DNA of 64,000 bases from Rhabdophis nuchalis (lineage: Eukaryota; Chordata; Lepidosauria; Squamata; Natricidae), in NCBI GenBank assembly GCA_039707465.1, contig CM077645.1:147742503-147806502 (forward strand), read 5' to 3'. The position numbers and the translations under genes were made by a program. Position 1 is the stretch's first letter. Each line of letters opens with the position of its first letter. The notes under the pieces were generated by a model. That model did no database searches, was not told the DNA's origin, and was given only the letters and a program-made list of their open reading frames with translations. Below are positions 1 through 11,640 of the stretch, in pieces.

Positions 1-3000
1 ACTGGCCTGGCCTCCAATACGCCATCTGGCAGGAGCAGTGAGCAGTAAGGGAAGCAAGCCCCATGCCGGCATCCCTGCCTTCTTCCTCCAAGAGCCACAG
101 GGGTGGGGAAAGTGAGGCTTCTTTGCCAGCCTCCCAGCTGGCAAAACAGAAATTTTCACCTATTCTGTGGGCGTGGCTAGGTGGGGAGGCATGTGACTGA
201 GTGGGTGTGGTCATGAGTGATGTCCCCCCACCTAGCCATGCCCATAAAACAGGGAATTAAAATTTTGAAACCCATCACTGTCCATAACCTTTCAGAACTA
301 ACTGAATACCCCCTCTGGTTTGTTCTTGCCTTGTTCCCTATTTTTTCAACATTCCAGTCCAACCTTAAGCCCTGAAATTCCCTGATAGCCTTAATCCAAA
401 TTCCTGTTTAGCTTTCAATCCCTGATAATTTGATCAAGTGCTGGCATCTATTTAAATCCCGTTGAGACTTCCCTCTTATTTAGTAAGGTGGAGAACATTA
501 TTAGTTTATGGGACTCTGGGGAAATTGCCATCTTCTTGTAGTGTCATCATATCTCTTTCATAAAATAATCCCTTTGGCAATTAATCATAAATGTTCTCCT
601 AAAAAGATGTGCTGAGCAGCAAACGATAACTTCCCTTATTCATTCTCACTCAGCAATATATAGGCTGATATTTTTGCCACCATGGCAGTATTTAGTTACA
701 GAGTATTTTAGTGCATAATTCAATTGTGAATCTAGAGTATAACCTCTCCTCAATTATATTGCATTGTTACACCCCAATGTCTGTATCACTAGCATGTTCT
801 AGGGGGTATAAAGAATTTGCTTGCCTTTGAATTCTATTTCTACCTACTTGCCAGACACTGGTTAATATCCAGCTTTTAGAATGAATAGTATAGATCATAC
901 TTGACTCTCCACATAAGAAAAATAGTCGATTTAAATTAAATTATTGTAAAATACTGCCACTAATTTGTATGCTTGTTATTGACTTGCTAATGGAAAAATT
1001 TCTAGATATTAATTAATTGAACAACTAGGTTATATAATTTTAATCTAGGGCCAGCCTATAATTATGCACTTTAAATAGTACTACAGTAGGAATAAAGGAA
1101 TAACACTTGATTTTTTTAAAAAACCTTCTGTTATCAATTTTTATTTCTTTTCTGTTTCATAATTATTTAAAAAAATAGGTTTAGGCAAAAGTTCTAAAAG
1201 AACATGAGGCTGGTTTTGGAATATCAGATTTGAAATGTTACTCTGATACCTTTCAACAAAGTTAATTGTTGTTAACACTAGGATTTCAAAGAATGGTAAA
1301 TCTAATGAACTAGTGTTAGAATTCCTGCTAGTCAGATAGATACTATTCCTTCCTAACATTAAACAATTATTTCAAGAATTTGGAAAAAATAGAAATAGTA
1401 TTTATTTCCTGACACTCACCCCTTTCTCTCTCTCTCCCTCCCTCCCGTCATCCTCTTTTTTAGGTAGAGGGATACATTTGTTCAATACAAGGAATGGGTA
1501 AAAAGTTTATATGAAATTCAACTTCACTGTTGATGAATTCTTTGGTGATGCCCAATTGAATGTAACTTAAAAAATAAATACTTGTGAGCTGTCTGGATTT
1601 TTGTTTTACAAATATTCTTCTTTTTTCACCTTTGTATTTCTCCCAGTTTTATTTTTCTGTTTAACCCTAATTTTCTGTGTATATTGCTGTTGACTCAGTA
1701 AAAAAGCAAATCAGAAGCTAAAAAACTAAATGTAGTTTTAAAGGAATGTCTGAAAAATAGGACCAAGCATCAATTCCATCTTTTTCAGTTTTTTACATAA
1801 ATGATCCTTGTCTGTGGCCTTCTGTTGCTATTTATGTTTCAAGTTTTGTTTTGGAGCTGCCTGCAGATGACTTTTTTTTAAAAAGCTTTGCTATGTTGTT
1901 ATGTATGTCCTGATTACTAAAGAGATAAGGGACAAGCAATCCATGCATCAGTTGCTGCAATAAATGATACTATAATTGTCTTTAGAAAAGCAATTTAGCA
2001 ACTTCATAGCAGCATTCTTAGTTTTATAGAACAAAATTTAATCCATTATCCAAGTACAGTACAAAACATTTGATCTATCTAGCATGCCAATTTTATATCA
2101 CATCCCTAGTGGCATTTTGGATGATGTGATAATCTATTTGCAATTGTATTTAGTAGTGTGCTATAAACGGTCTTGACGTTAATGAATCCCTGTTAATTAA
2201 TGAACATTTTACTAGCAGATAGTGAGGCTCTGAACCAGCCTTGGAGCCCCTGAAAAAACATAAAAAGCTACAAAGGTCTCAGGGGCTCAATTCACCTTTC
2301 CCACCAAGCCTGCTTCCTATCACCTTGAACTGTCACAGCCCTAAGTCTGCTCTCCTGCGGACAGATAGTAGGAGAGCCAAGTGATCTTATGTTGCCTATG
2401 GACATGCAGATAACCACGAGCCAGTAGAGTGGCAGTCAAAAAAAATCACCTGTAATTTTTTCACATTTCATAATCCTGGCTGAAGCCAGAGGGCAAGTTT
2501 GTACACTTTGGGCTGCTCTGTGTCATTCTAAGCTCTGGCCACTCTTGCTTCCCTGAGTGTTTGAGTGGGGCTGCCACCCACTGTATGATGCTGAACCAGA
2601 GAAGTAAGGGGCAAATCTCCCCTTTCTACTACTACTGGGGAGAAGCAGATATTGCCAGCAGGAACTGTGAAGTCCACAGCCTTGTTAGACTTTGGCTACC
2701 CCTTGAGATTCCACCCAGAGCGGAGAGCAGCAAGCCTTCGGCTCTTGGCCAGCCCTACAAAATCCTCAAGGCAGACTTCTTCCCTTCCAAGATTCTGCTT
2801 CATTACTGCAGAGTCGTCTTCTGCTATGCTCACTCCTCTCTTCCGACCCAACTACCTATGTCCAGAAGTAACACAGTGATTGTAACCCCCACTTCCATGC
2901 TGATTATCTCACAGCCATGAGCAATATGACACCAGCTGAATTGCAGACCAGACAGGCAGGTACTCCATTCAGATCTCTCATGAAGTCATGAAGCCTACTA

Positions 3001-3150
3001 TGGGCACATGACTGGCTTTCCAGATATACGCAGTTATAGTGTAATCATTGCACATGACACGTACGATGACTAATGCTACGCTTTAAGAATCTATGGAAAC
3101 CTCTTTGTAGTGAGTTGCCCAAAGAAATTAACTTGGAAGGAAGCCTTAGT
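1..3150. other. CDYL intron, no gene seen
   Basis: This is unique-looking AT-rich intronic sequence. A short segment at about 150-240 contains CTATTCTGTGGGCGTGGCTA, resembling the interior of the hAT-like element at 57813-58410, so it is probably a decayed fragment. The 119-residue open frame at 2561-2920 shows no family similarity I recognise and lacks exon-like boundaries. Confidence 0.4.
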
Positions 3151-3243
3151 TGAGTGTCAAGCTCTGGTGCAGAGATGACTGTACCTGGCCAGCTGAATGC
3201 AGCCTGGAACCAAGGACTGGACTTCTACAAGATGGGCTACTAT

Positions 3244-3441
<198 letters not shown>

Positions 3442-3544
3442 ATTGTGATTTCTCCCATGCCTGTTTCCCCCTTCCCCTATTGGCAGTAACAGGGCAAACC
3501 AGGATAGAAGAAGCATCTATGATTATGCACATTTTGGATTTCAA

Positions 3545-4707
3545 GTTCTAGAAAAAGTGAGGATATTATGGAGTTTTCTGCTCTTATCTATTCATTTTTT
3601 ACATTCTTATATGTATACTTATAAAGATTTATTTATTTAACATTGTTAGCCGACGACAAGATGAGAAGACGCTCTCTATGGGAGCGTACTGTAACTGAGA
3701 TAAAGATTTATTTTAATTATGATCAACTCCAAATGGCAGCAGTTCGTCAAATTCTCAGTAGAATTATATTCCAGAGTGCAGTATTTCAGTTTGCTATTGA
3801 ACTCAAACAAACATAACTGTACGATCTCTGATCTTAGAAGTTTTCTTTAGAATTTAATTCTTAGCATTCAGCATAACTACAGTATTATGTTATACAATTC
3901 ATGTCACTCCAGTAAAAGTATGGAAGGTTTTTCTTTCCAGGCAGTGTTAGAAAATCTTTACACTTTGTTGGTACGTGAGAAATGTAAACAATAAAATAAT
4001 TTATTAAATGAGCATAGAATCAGATGATGAACGGAACTAACTTGTGTTCATTAATTATTTTTAAATTCTGAGCCTATTGATGAAGATGAAAAAAGTATGT
4101 TTCTGATTTTTTTTAAATAACCAATTTACAAAGATAAATAAATGTAATAGCTTCTGACCAGAAAGAATTGTACTACATACATTTACATTTCGAATTGCAT
4201 TATCTAAATAGTCTATAATGGCTTTTATTTTAAAAATAATTCCAAAAATTGGCATGAGCAATACTGTTTTGTGACTAGAAAAGTTATGCATTATGGTAGT
4301 ACAATCTACTTTGTTAGAATCATATAATGTAAATTGTAAAGATTGGCTTGGTACTTTAGTGGTTACATTTTCTTAGACAAGTATCAGGTTGCTAAGCTTT
4401 TTTGGAAGCAGTTTTTTTGTCCTTAGCTGCTCCTATTTCTACTTTGCTTTTGCCTATGGATTTAGAATTCTAACCTTAAGCTGTCTGGCAGCTTTGTATT
4501 CTTGTTTTAAAGAAAAGCTAGAACATTTCCTGTAGAGCACTGCAGCTGGTCTCTGGGCTTTAGCTAATGTCCATTTAGTTATAGATATCCATTTGAATAA
4601 AGTTATGTTTTCTTTTGTCTCAACTAAAAGTATTAGTAGGATGTGAAGTGGCACATGAGCAGGTATCTTAAACTAATTCCGAACAAGCATGCAACCCACA
4701 GTTTTCA
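3545..4707. other. CDYL intron, no gene or clear repeat seen
   Basis: AT-rich intronic sequence. Short open frames (for example 4061-4291 minus) look random in composition. Confidence 0.4.
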
Positions 4708-4715
4708 CTCTAAGG

Positions 4716-4930
4716 CAGTGCTTCTCAATTATTTTCTGTCATGCCCCCCTAGGAAGAAGAAAACATTTCGCGCCCCCCGCGCGACTGTAAATAGTATCAT
4801 TTGTCTATAAAATGACATAAACACGGGGCTTAGCTTGTTATGACAGTGTTTGCCGAGGTCAAACGCACCCCCCTTTATGGAGCCTCGCGCCCCCCCCTGG
4901 GGGGCCCGCCCCACTATTTGAGAAGCACTG
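4716..4930 (+). mobile_element. hAT-type nonautonomous element with perfect 8-bp target duplication
   Basis: The ends are inverted: CAGTGCTTCTCAATTATTTT at the left and ACTATTTGAGAAGCACTG at the right. The element is flanked by the exact duplicate CTCTAAGG (4708-4715 and 4931-4938). Eight-base duplications and CAGTG ends are typical of hAT transposons. The 215-bp interior is C- and G-run rich and has no coding capacity. Confidence 0.9.
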
Positions 4931-4939
4931 CTCTAAGGT

Positions 4940-5869
4940 GAGTTTTGTCAAAAGGGCTATTTTTGAATGTCACCAGTGGTTTTTCACCAATAATTTTGAT
5001 TATTATTAATAATTTAAAATTATTTCTTTTGTATCTTAAAGTTAGAATAGTAGCTATTATTGAAACATTATTTTAATGTTTTTGAAATTTTATATGAGAA
5101 ATATAAACAATAAACTGAAAGTAAAAAATAGAGTTTGTTTTTTTTATGTTGGTGGGCCCTCTCTAAGGACTCTGATGGAGTAACTAGTGATACTCAAAGC
5201 CAATAGTTTGGAACCACTATTTTAAATCCTTACAGCACAGGTTATTTACTTCACAACTAAATTATGCACAGTAAATACTTTGTATAAAAAAACCCAAAAG
5301 AAAGTAGTCAAACAAATCTGATTCCTGAAGCAATCATTCTGTCTTTTAAAAATTAAACAAACTATCAGATTGCTATTATTTAGAAAGTTAAAACACCAAA
5401 TAAAAAGCTATGGTATGTGTCTGCTTTTTAAAAACGTATTTTACAACATGGATTTATTTTTTCATAATGGCCTAAATAGTATGTGTTATGCCAGAACCCA
5501 CCCAGCTACCTATATTTTTGACTTCTTTGAAAAAAGTCAATGTCCCGTTCAGTTAAAAATCTCAAAAGTTAAGTATCCAATTAGGAATCTTGTAGACAAA
5601 GCAGTAATAATTAATAAAATATGGACAACCTAACCTCTTTTCCCTAAATCATTATAGTTATTTCATTTGTATGTACCTAACATGAAATCTAAAATTAATT
5701 TCATTTTTGTAAGTATGAAAATTACCAAATTATTATTTTGCATATGACCCCATATAATGGACAATCTGATTAGATTGAATAGTAAATTTAGGTCATTTGT
5801 TACAGATTTTTAATTGTATTTTATGTTTTATATCATTGCCTTTTATTAGTGCCTGTACACTATAAAATT

Positions 5870-5870
<1 letters not shown>
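4940..5870. other. CDYL intron, no gene seen
   Basis: AT-rich sequence without recognisable coding or mobile structure. The 87-residue frame at 5370-5633 has no family signature. Confidence 0.35.
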
Positions 5871-5873
<3 letters not shown>

Positions 5874-5900
<27 letters not shown>

Positions 5901-5913
5901 GTAATAATAATAA
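5874..5913 (+). repeat. (AAT)n microsatellite
   Basis: A run of AAT units with one G interruption. Confidence 0.9.
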
Positions 5914-6232
5914 TTCTACAGCTTGCAGTATTGTAAGCATCTATGTGATGCATTGATTTTCTTTTCCTTCAGTTGGTAATTATTAGTATTTTTTAATACT
6001 GTATCTAATAATATTTAGTATTTAATGAAGATAAAGCATAGTATTCCCAAAAGAGAAGGTCCACTGCCTCCATCATATCCCCTGAGAAAATGTTGCTTCA
6101 TTTCTCTTTAGCATGAATTTTACTAGCATTTTTTTACTTCTCCTTTCTTTTTGTTAACTTCCACTCCGAGAAAGTCAAAGCTTATGACTGTGATTTATTT
6201 TAGATTTATTCACAATATCCTATATCCCCCTC

Positions 6233-6370
<138 letters not shown>

Positions 6371-6375
6371 ACTTA

Positions 6376-7000
6376 CTGTATTTTTTGGAGTATAAGGCGC
6401 ACCCAGATTTTGAAGAGGCATTTTTTTTTTAAAAAGTAGGTAGCTAGATAGAGGGATAGAGAGGGAGAGAAAGAGAGAGAAATACAATAGGTAGGTAGGG
6501 AGAGAGAGAGAGTAGGGAGGGAGGGAGGGAGAGAAATACAGTAGGTAGGTAGGGAGAGAGAGTGTGTAGATAGGTAGGTAGGTAGAAGGATAAAGAGAGT
6601 AGATAGGTAGGAGGAGAGAGAGAGTAGGAGGTATATAGGTAGATAGAGGGGGGAGATAGAGAAATACAATACGTAGGGGGAGAGTGTGTGTGTGTAGATA
6701 GGTAGGTAGAGGGATAGAGAGAGAGAAATAGAGATGTAGAGTGAGAAATACAGTAGATAGGCAGGGAGAGAGAGAGTAGGTAGGTAGGTATATACAGGAG
6801 GGAGAGAAATACAGTAGATAGGAAGAGAGAGAGTGTAGATAAGTAGGTAGAGGGATAGAGAGAGAAAAATAGAGAGAGAGAAATACAGTAGGTAGGTAGA
6901 GAGAAAGTAGGTAAGTAGGTAGAGGGATAGAGAGAGAGAAAGAGAGAGAGAGAGAAATACAGTAGATGGGTAAGGGGAGAGAGTGAGAGTAGTCTCTTTA
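6376..7000 (+). mobile_element. Partial TA-type MITE carrying a TAGG/GAGA minisatellite
   Basis: The left end CTGTATTTTTTGGAGTATAA is preceded by TA and matches the terminal repeat of the element at 39916-41086. It is followed by CACCCAGATTTTGAAGAGGC, which mirrors the right end of that element. From about 6437 to 6975 runs an imperfect tandem array. Its recurring pieces are GAGAAATACAGTAGGTAGG and TAGAGGGATAGAGAGAG, the reverse complement of the array at 40420-41010. No right terminal repeat was found, so this copy is truncated. Confidence 0.7.
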
Positions 7001-7169
7001 TTTTCAGCCCTTAAAATCTAACACACATCTAAAAAATGTCACACAGCAGTAATCTAATTTGGTTCTCTGTCTGGATGACTCTGGGTTGAGTCAAAGGGCA
7101 GAGAGGGATGACGTTGAGTCTCCTCCCCTTAAAGGGACCTCTTCACAGGAGCTGTGATAATTAGTCTTC

Positions 7170-7339
<170 letters not shown>

Positions 7340-7344
7340 CTATA

Positions 7345-8070
7345 CAAATAGCATGTGGAAATTAGAGAGAAACTAAAGACTGCCAGACAGCCACATTGAA
7401 ATGCAGTGTACTGGTCCATGAGCTAGCAGAAAAATATGCTGGTGTAAAATGTTCTGCCAACTAGCCCAGCCCTATTCTGCCTTGGTAATGAAGCCAGTTC
7501 TGTCCCTACAGTTTTAAAGCAGGACAAATTAAGAAAATCAAATGTGGATTCCCCTTCGTTTTTTTCTCCTCTACCTGGTTGTGGGAGAAACAACACTTAT
7601 TCATGTGGATGGGATATGGCTGAGCAGACATTAGCATGTGCTTTGAATGATGGATTTAGCCACCTATTGTGTTGCTTCCTAATAGGTTGCAGAGACCAAG
7701 TATCTGGAGAAGTCCTTCCACTTTCACTCTGTACTCTTCCTCTGCTCCTGCAATCTGTCAGTTCAGCTATTTTTGGACACAGGCTCAGCATTCTTTCAAA
7801 AGGGAATGAATGCAGTGCTGGCAGTGAGTGGCCATGACTGGGAACACAAAGTAGCTTGTGGTGTAGACAAAATGATGTTCTCTTCTCATTCCCAGTAATA
7901 GAAACAATATGAGGTACAGCTACACAAAAATCATTGTCAGCAGAAGCAATAGGAAACCTATAATGCACTCACTGTCAACAAAACCAATAAAACTTAACCA
8001 ATATAGCTCTCAGTCTCTTATATAAAGTGACTGTGCAGTACTGGACTAATAGTCTTCAAAAGAGCACTCA
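7345..8070. other. CDYL intron, no gene seen
   Basis: The open frames at 7544-7837 (+) and 7597-7968 (-) overlap on opposite strands. Neither resembles a known family nor has splice-site context I can support. Confidence 0.3.
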
Positions 8071-8073
8071 TGT

Positions 8074-8172
8074 ACCGTGTTTCCTCCAAAATAAGACAGG
8101 GCCTTATTTTCTTTTGACTCCCCGAAATAAGCGCTTGGCCTTATTTTCAGGGAGGTCTTATTATTTTTGAGG
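8074..8172 (+). mobile_element. Fragment of a MITE with AATAAGAC-type inverted ends
   Basis: The segment begins ACCGTGTTTCCTCCAAAATA and includes repeated CTTATTTTC and GGTCTTATTATTTTTGAGGA pieces, a pattern known from dispersed vertebrate MITEs. Only part of the element is recognisable. Confidence 0.4.
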
Positions 8173-8269
8173 AGCAGGAGACACTTTACACTGGTTCTTC
8201 TTTCTCCAGAGCCAGGCAAAATAGTTAAGGGGAAAAATCTAGCTCTTGACTGCTGTTTCAGAAGGTGTC

Positions 8270-8400
8270 TCAGGATTCTGCTCTCTCCTCATTCTCCTAT
8301 TTAATATCTACATAAAGCTGCTGGGTGAGTTCATCCAGTGGCATGGACTGAGGTATCATTGACCAGCATTGATGTTCATGTGTCAAATCACCTTGTGATG
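8270..8400 (+). mobile_element. Old L2 LINE fragment (reverse transcriptase region)
   Basis: Translation gives LLFNIYIKLLGEFIQWHGL, which corresponds to the RT segment after the G-V-P-Q-G-S motif in the neighbouring L2 copy (LLLNAYMKLLGEIIRGFGV). It is more decayed and breaks off before the younger copy begins, so two L2 fragments lie head to tail. Confidence 0.7.
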
Positions 8401-8463
8401 CAATCAAGATTCTTTCCCGTTGTTTGGAGATGGTAGAAAACATCCGAGGTAGCCCGGGAGTTC

Positions 8464-8826
8464 ATGGCTTCCATGATAGCCATGGACCTGACCCAAGTAG
8501 TTCAGGGCCCCACTCACGAGGGAGGTCACACACTGGATCTGATTTTTGTCTCTGGACAGTGGAGAAGTGATCTCGGAACAGGGAATTTAGTCATCTTACC
8601 CTTGTCAGGGACAGATCACTCTTTCCTTTGGATGGACTTTCAAACCGTCACACCCCACCACGGGGAGGCGGAACCGGAGACACCGAGTTGGTTCCGCCCT
8701 AGGTGCCTGATGGACTCGGAAAGGTTCCAGAGGGAGCTTGGGCCAATATCTGTGTCCCTGCCCCGCGACTCGACTGAGGATCTAGTGGCCGCATGGTATA
8801 GTGCGGCCACGGGGGCCTTGGACTGA
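8464..8826 (+). pseudogene. L2 endonuclease C-terminal remnant
   Basis: The frame contains GGHTLDLIFVS and GTDHSFLWMDF. These match the S-D-H motif region of apurinic-type endonucleases that nick target DNA in L2/CR1 LINEs. The frame stops at TGA 8824-8826 where the family reads on (LD-x-V-x-P-L-R-P), apparently a nonsense mutation. A frameshift follows before the next open frame, whose upstream codons AWFTEELREM are readable from about 8866. Confidence 0.85.
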
Positions 8827-8891
8827 GTCACGCCCTTGCGGCCTCTCATGCGGCGTCGAGTCACGCTTGGTTTACCGAGGAACTTCGGGAG

Positions 8892-10495
8892 ATGAAATGC
8901 CGCAAGAGACGCCTAGAGAGTAGGTGGAGATCTTCTCGATCCGAAGCTGACCGAACACTAGTAAGAGCCCATATAAGGATTTACTTAGCGGCGTTAAGAG
9001 TGGCCAAACATGAGTATTGTGCCACCCTTATCGCGTCCGCGGAAACCCGCCCTGCCGCCCTGTTTGGGGTGACCCGCTCCCTCCTTCACCTGAGGCCACG
9101 GGAAGCCCCTTTGCACGGTCGAGCAGAGGAATTTGGAGTGTTTCTGCAGGACAAAATCACTCAGATTCGGAACGAGCTGCCCTCCACTGAAAGTGATCCA
9201 GTCGATGTGTCTGGTGCTGGTCTTGAGATAACACCTTGGGAGGAGTTTGACTTTGTCACTACCGAGGATATGGACAGGTTGCGGAGGAACCTTAGAGCCA
9301 CCACATGTTTATTGGACCCGTGCCCCTCCTGGCTTGTACTGGCATCCTGGGAGGTGACACGAGGCTGGCTCCAGGATATCGTGAATGCGTCTTTGAGTGA
9401 GGGGTTCTTACCTACCGCCTTGAAAGAGGCGGTGGTGAGACCTCTCCTCAAAAAGCCTTCCCTGGACCCAGCATTGTTGGTAAATTACTGTCCAGTCTCC
9501 AACCTTCACTTTCTTGCGAAGGTTGTAGAGAGTGTGGTGGCTCAACAGTTTCCTCGTCACCTGGAGGAAGTTGATTATCTAGACCCACGCCAGTCCAGCT
9601 TCCGACCCGGTCACAGCACTGAGACGGCATTGGTCGCGTTGGTTGATGATCTCTGGAGGGCACGGGATAGAGGTTACTCCTCTATCCTAGTCCTATTAGA
9701 CCTCTCAGCGGCTTTTGATACCATCTACCATGGTATCTTATTGCACCGATTGGGGGGGTTGGGGCTGAAAGGTACCGTTCTGCGGTGGTTCTCGTCCTAC
9801 CTCTCTGGTCGGTCGCAATGGGTGTTGGCAGGAGGGCAGAGGTTGTCCCCGAGGCCTCTCATATGTGGGGTTCCTCAGGGGTCGGTCCTCTCGCCACTTC
9901 TGTTGAACGCCTACATGAAGCTGCTGGGCGAGATCATCCGTGGTTTTGGGGTGGAATACCATCTGTACGCTGACGACACCCAGCTGTACATATCCACCCC
10001 AAACCACCCCAACGATGCCGTCGAGGTGCTGTCCCGGTGTTTGGAGGCCGTACGGGTCTGGATGGGTAGTAACAAACTCAAACTCAACCCATCCAAGACC
10101 GAGTGGCTGTGGTTTCTGGCACCCTGGTTCAGCCAGATAAGTCCAACACTGGCCATTGGAGGCGAACAACTGGCCCCCGTGGAGAGGGCGCGCAACTTGG
10201 GCGTCCTCCTGGATTCCCGACTGTCCATGGAGGACCATGTAGCGGCCGTGGCCAGGGGGGCGTTTTATCAGGTACGCCTGATACGCCAGTTGCACCCCTT
10301 ACTGGACCGGGGGGCCCTTCGCACAGTCACTCAAGCGCTTGTGACACCCCGGCTGGATTACTGTAACGCTCTCTACATGGGGCTCCCCTTGAGGTGCACT
10401 CAAAAGCTACAGTTAGTACAGAATGCGGCCGCGCGGGTGATTATGGGTGCCCCAAGGCAAGCCCACATAACACCTGCGCGAGCTGCACTGGCTGC
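8892..10495 (+). pseudogene. L2 reverse transcriptase
   Basis: This is an RT of the non-LTR type that would copy element RNA at a nicked chromosomal site. Visible blocks in order are: VVRPLLKKPSLDP and NYCPVSNLHFLAK (finger region); RPGHSTETALVALVDDL; motif A LVLLDLSAAFDT with the catalytic Asp; motif B CGVPQGSVLSPLL; and motif C YADDTQLY with both catalytic Asp residues. The C-terminal part LVTPRLDYCNALYMGLPLR is typical of L2/CR1. The open frame formally runs to 10541, but after about 10470 it leaves the family frame because of a small deletion. The continuation lies in another frame from 10498. Confidence 0.92.
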
Positions 10496-10497
10496 CT

Positions 10498-10809
10498 GTG
10501 GCCTTTCGAGTGCGCTTCAAAGTGTTGACGACCATCTTTAAATCGCTCCATGGCTCGGGGCCTAGCTATATACGAGACCGCCTCCTGCCCCATACATTCC
10601 TTCATCCGATCCGCTCCCAAAGAGAGGGTCTTCTCCGGGTGCCGGCGGCTGGGCAATACCGGTTGGCGACGCCCAGGGGAAGGGCCTCCTCTGTGGCGGA
10701 CCCGGCCCTCTGGAACAACCTACCCCCCGACCTTCGCACTACCTCGGACCTCCGCCTGTTCCGCCAACGTCTTAAGACGTATCTATTCCAACAAGCCGGC
10801 CTAGCATAG
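10498..10809 (+). pseudogene. L2 ORF2 C-terminal domain, frameshifted
   Basis: This continues the RT protein after a frameshift near 10470-10480. It reads FRVRFKVLTTIFKSLHGSGP, ADPALWNNLPPDLR and LKTYLFQQAGLA up to the stop. The same domain is found intact in the minus-strand copy at 19176-19613, which confirms that the break is specific to this copy. Confidence 0.9.
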
Positions 10810-11189
10810 CCCCCCCATTTCTGACTTTTTATGTATAAATTGCAATTTGGCAGGGTTTTAAATGGGTTTTAGCACGGATTTAATAATTTAATATGTTTTT
10901 AATGATGTATATTGTTTTTATTGTGGTCCTGGGTCCTAACAAGGAGAAGGGTGGGGTATAAATTCGAAAAATAAATAAAAATAAATAAAAAATAGAAGTC
11001 TGGATGGAGAAGACTGACTTTAGTTCAACCCTGACAAGGTTGAATGCCTCCTGAATCCAGATACATTCCATCTTTAACTCAGAATGAATTGCCACTCCTC
11101 CAGTCAAAATTAGTGCACAATTTTGGGACTTCCCCTGGGCTTACAATTCCTTCTTAAGGAGCATGTGACAATTGTGATTAGGGGGGCCT

Positions 11190-11640
11190 TTCCACACAAA
11201 TCATCTTGTTTGCCGATTGCACCCAAATCTGGATCAAGAATAGTATCATGTATTAGTCACCTCCTGTTTGGGCTATTGTAATGCATGCTTCATGGACATA
11301 TTCTGAAAAGGATTTGGAAGCACAACTGATCCAGAATGTATCAGTGCAGGCACTTTGGAACATATTGATAGGACCATGTAATGCCATTAATTGACAAAAT
11401 ACACTGCATTGCATTAAGGTTTCTGTACAATTTAAAGTGCTTCTTGTCACTCAGAAAGTTCTACCTGCAGAGGATCAGATTATCGGTGAGTCCTCCAGTG
11501 ACCAGTTGTTTTTGCTTATCCCACTAAATACCATAGGATTTGAAACTGTAGAATGGGTCTGTTAGTAAGGCAGAGGAGGATGGGCTATTTGGCAGCACAT
11601 TTTACACCTATCTTTCAGGGCTTTTAATGTTATATCAAAG
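11190..11640 (+). mobile_element. Decayed L2-like fragment
   Basis: Translated pieces resemble FADCTQIWI (Y-A-D-D-T-Q-L) and LVTSCLGYCNA (L-V-T-x-x-L-D-Y-C-N-A) in L2 order, with many stops. It lies just downstream of the larger L2 copy but is clearly older. Confidence 0.5.

Larger units (their letters stand above)
8400..10995 (+). mobile_element. L2-type LINE retrotransposon, 5'-truncated and inactivated
   Basis: The element carries an endonuclease C-terminal piece, a nearly full reverse transcriptase and the C-terminal domain. It ends in a 3' untranslated region and a (ATAAA)n tail at about 10968-10991. The tail and the N-Y-C-P-V-S-N-L, S-T-E-T-A-L and Y-A-D-D blocks place it in the L2 group rather than CR1 or L1. 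The endonuclease N-terminus is missing. It is disabled by at least one nonsense codon and two frameshifts. GC content is well above the surrounding intron. Confidence 0.9.

Noticed and set aside
2561..2920. 119-codon frame as an upstream CDYL exon
   Set aside because: The translation does not resemble CDYL or any other family I know, and a second overlapping frame is open. No suitable phase 1 donor was evident.
9738..10295. 185-codon minus-strand frame
   Set aside because: Shadow of the L2 reverse transcriptase on the other strand.
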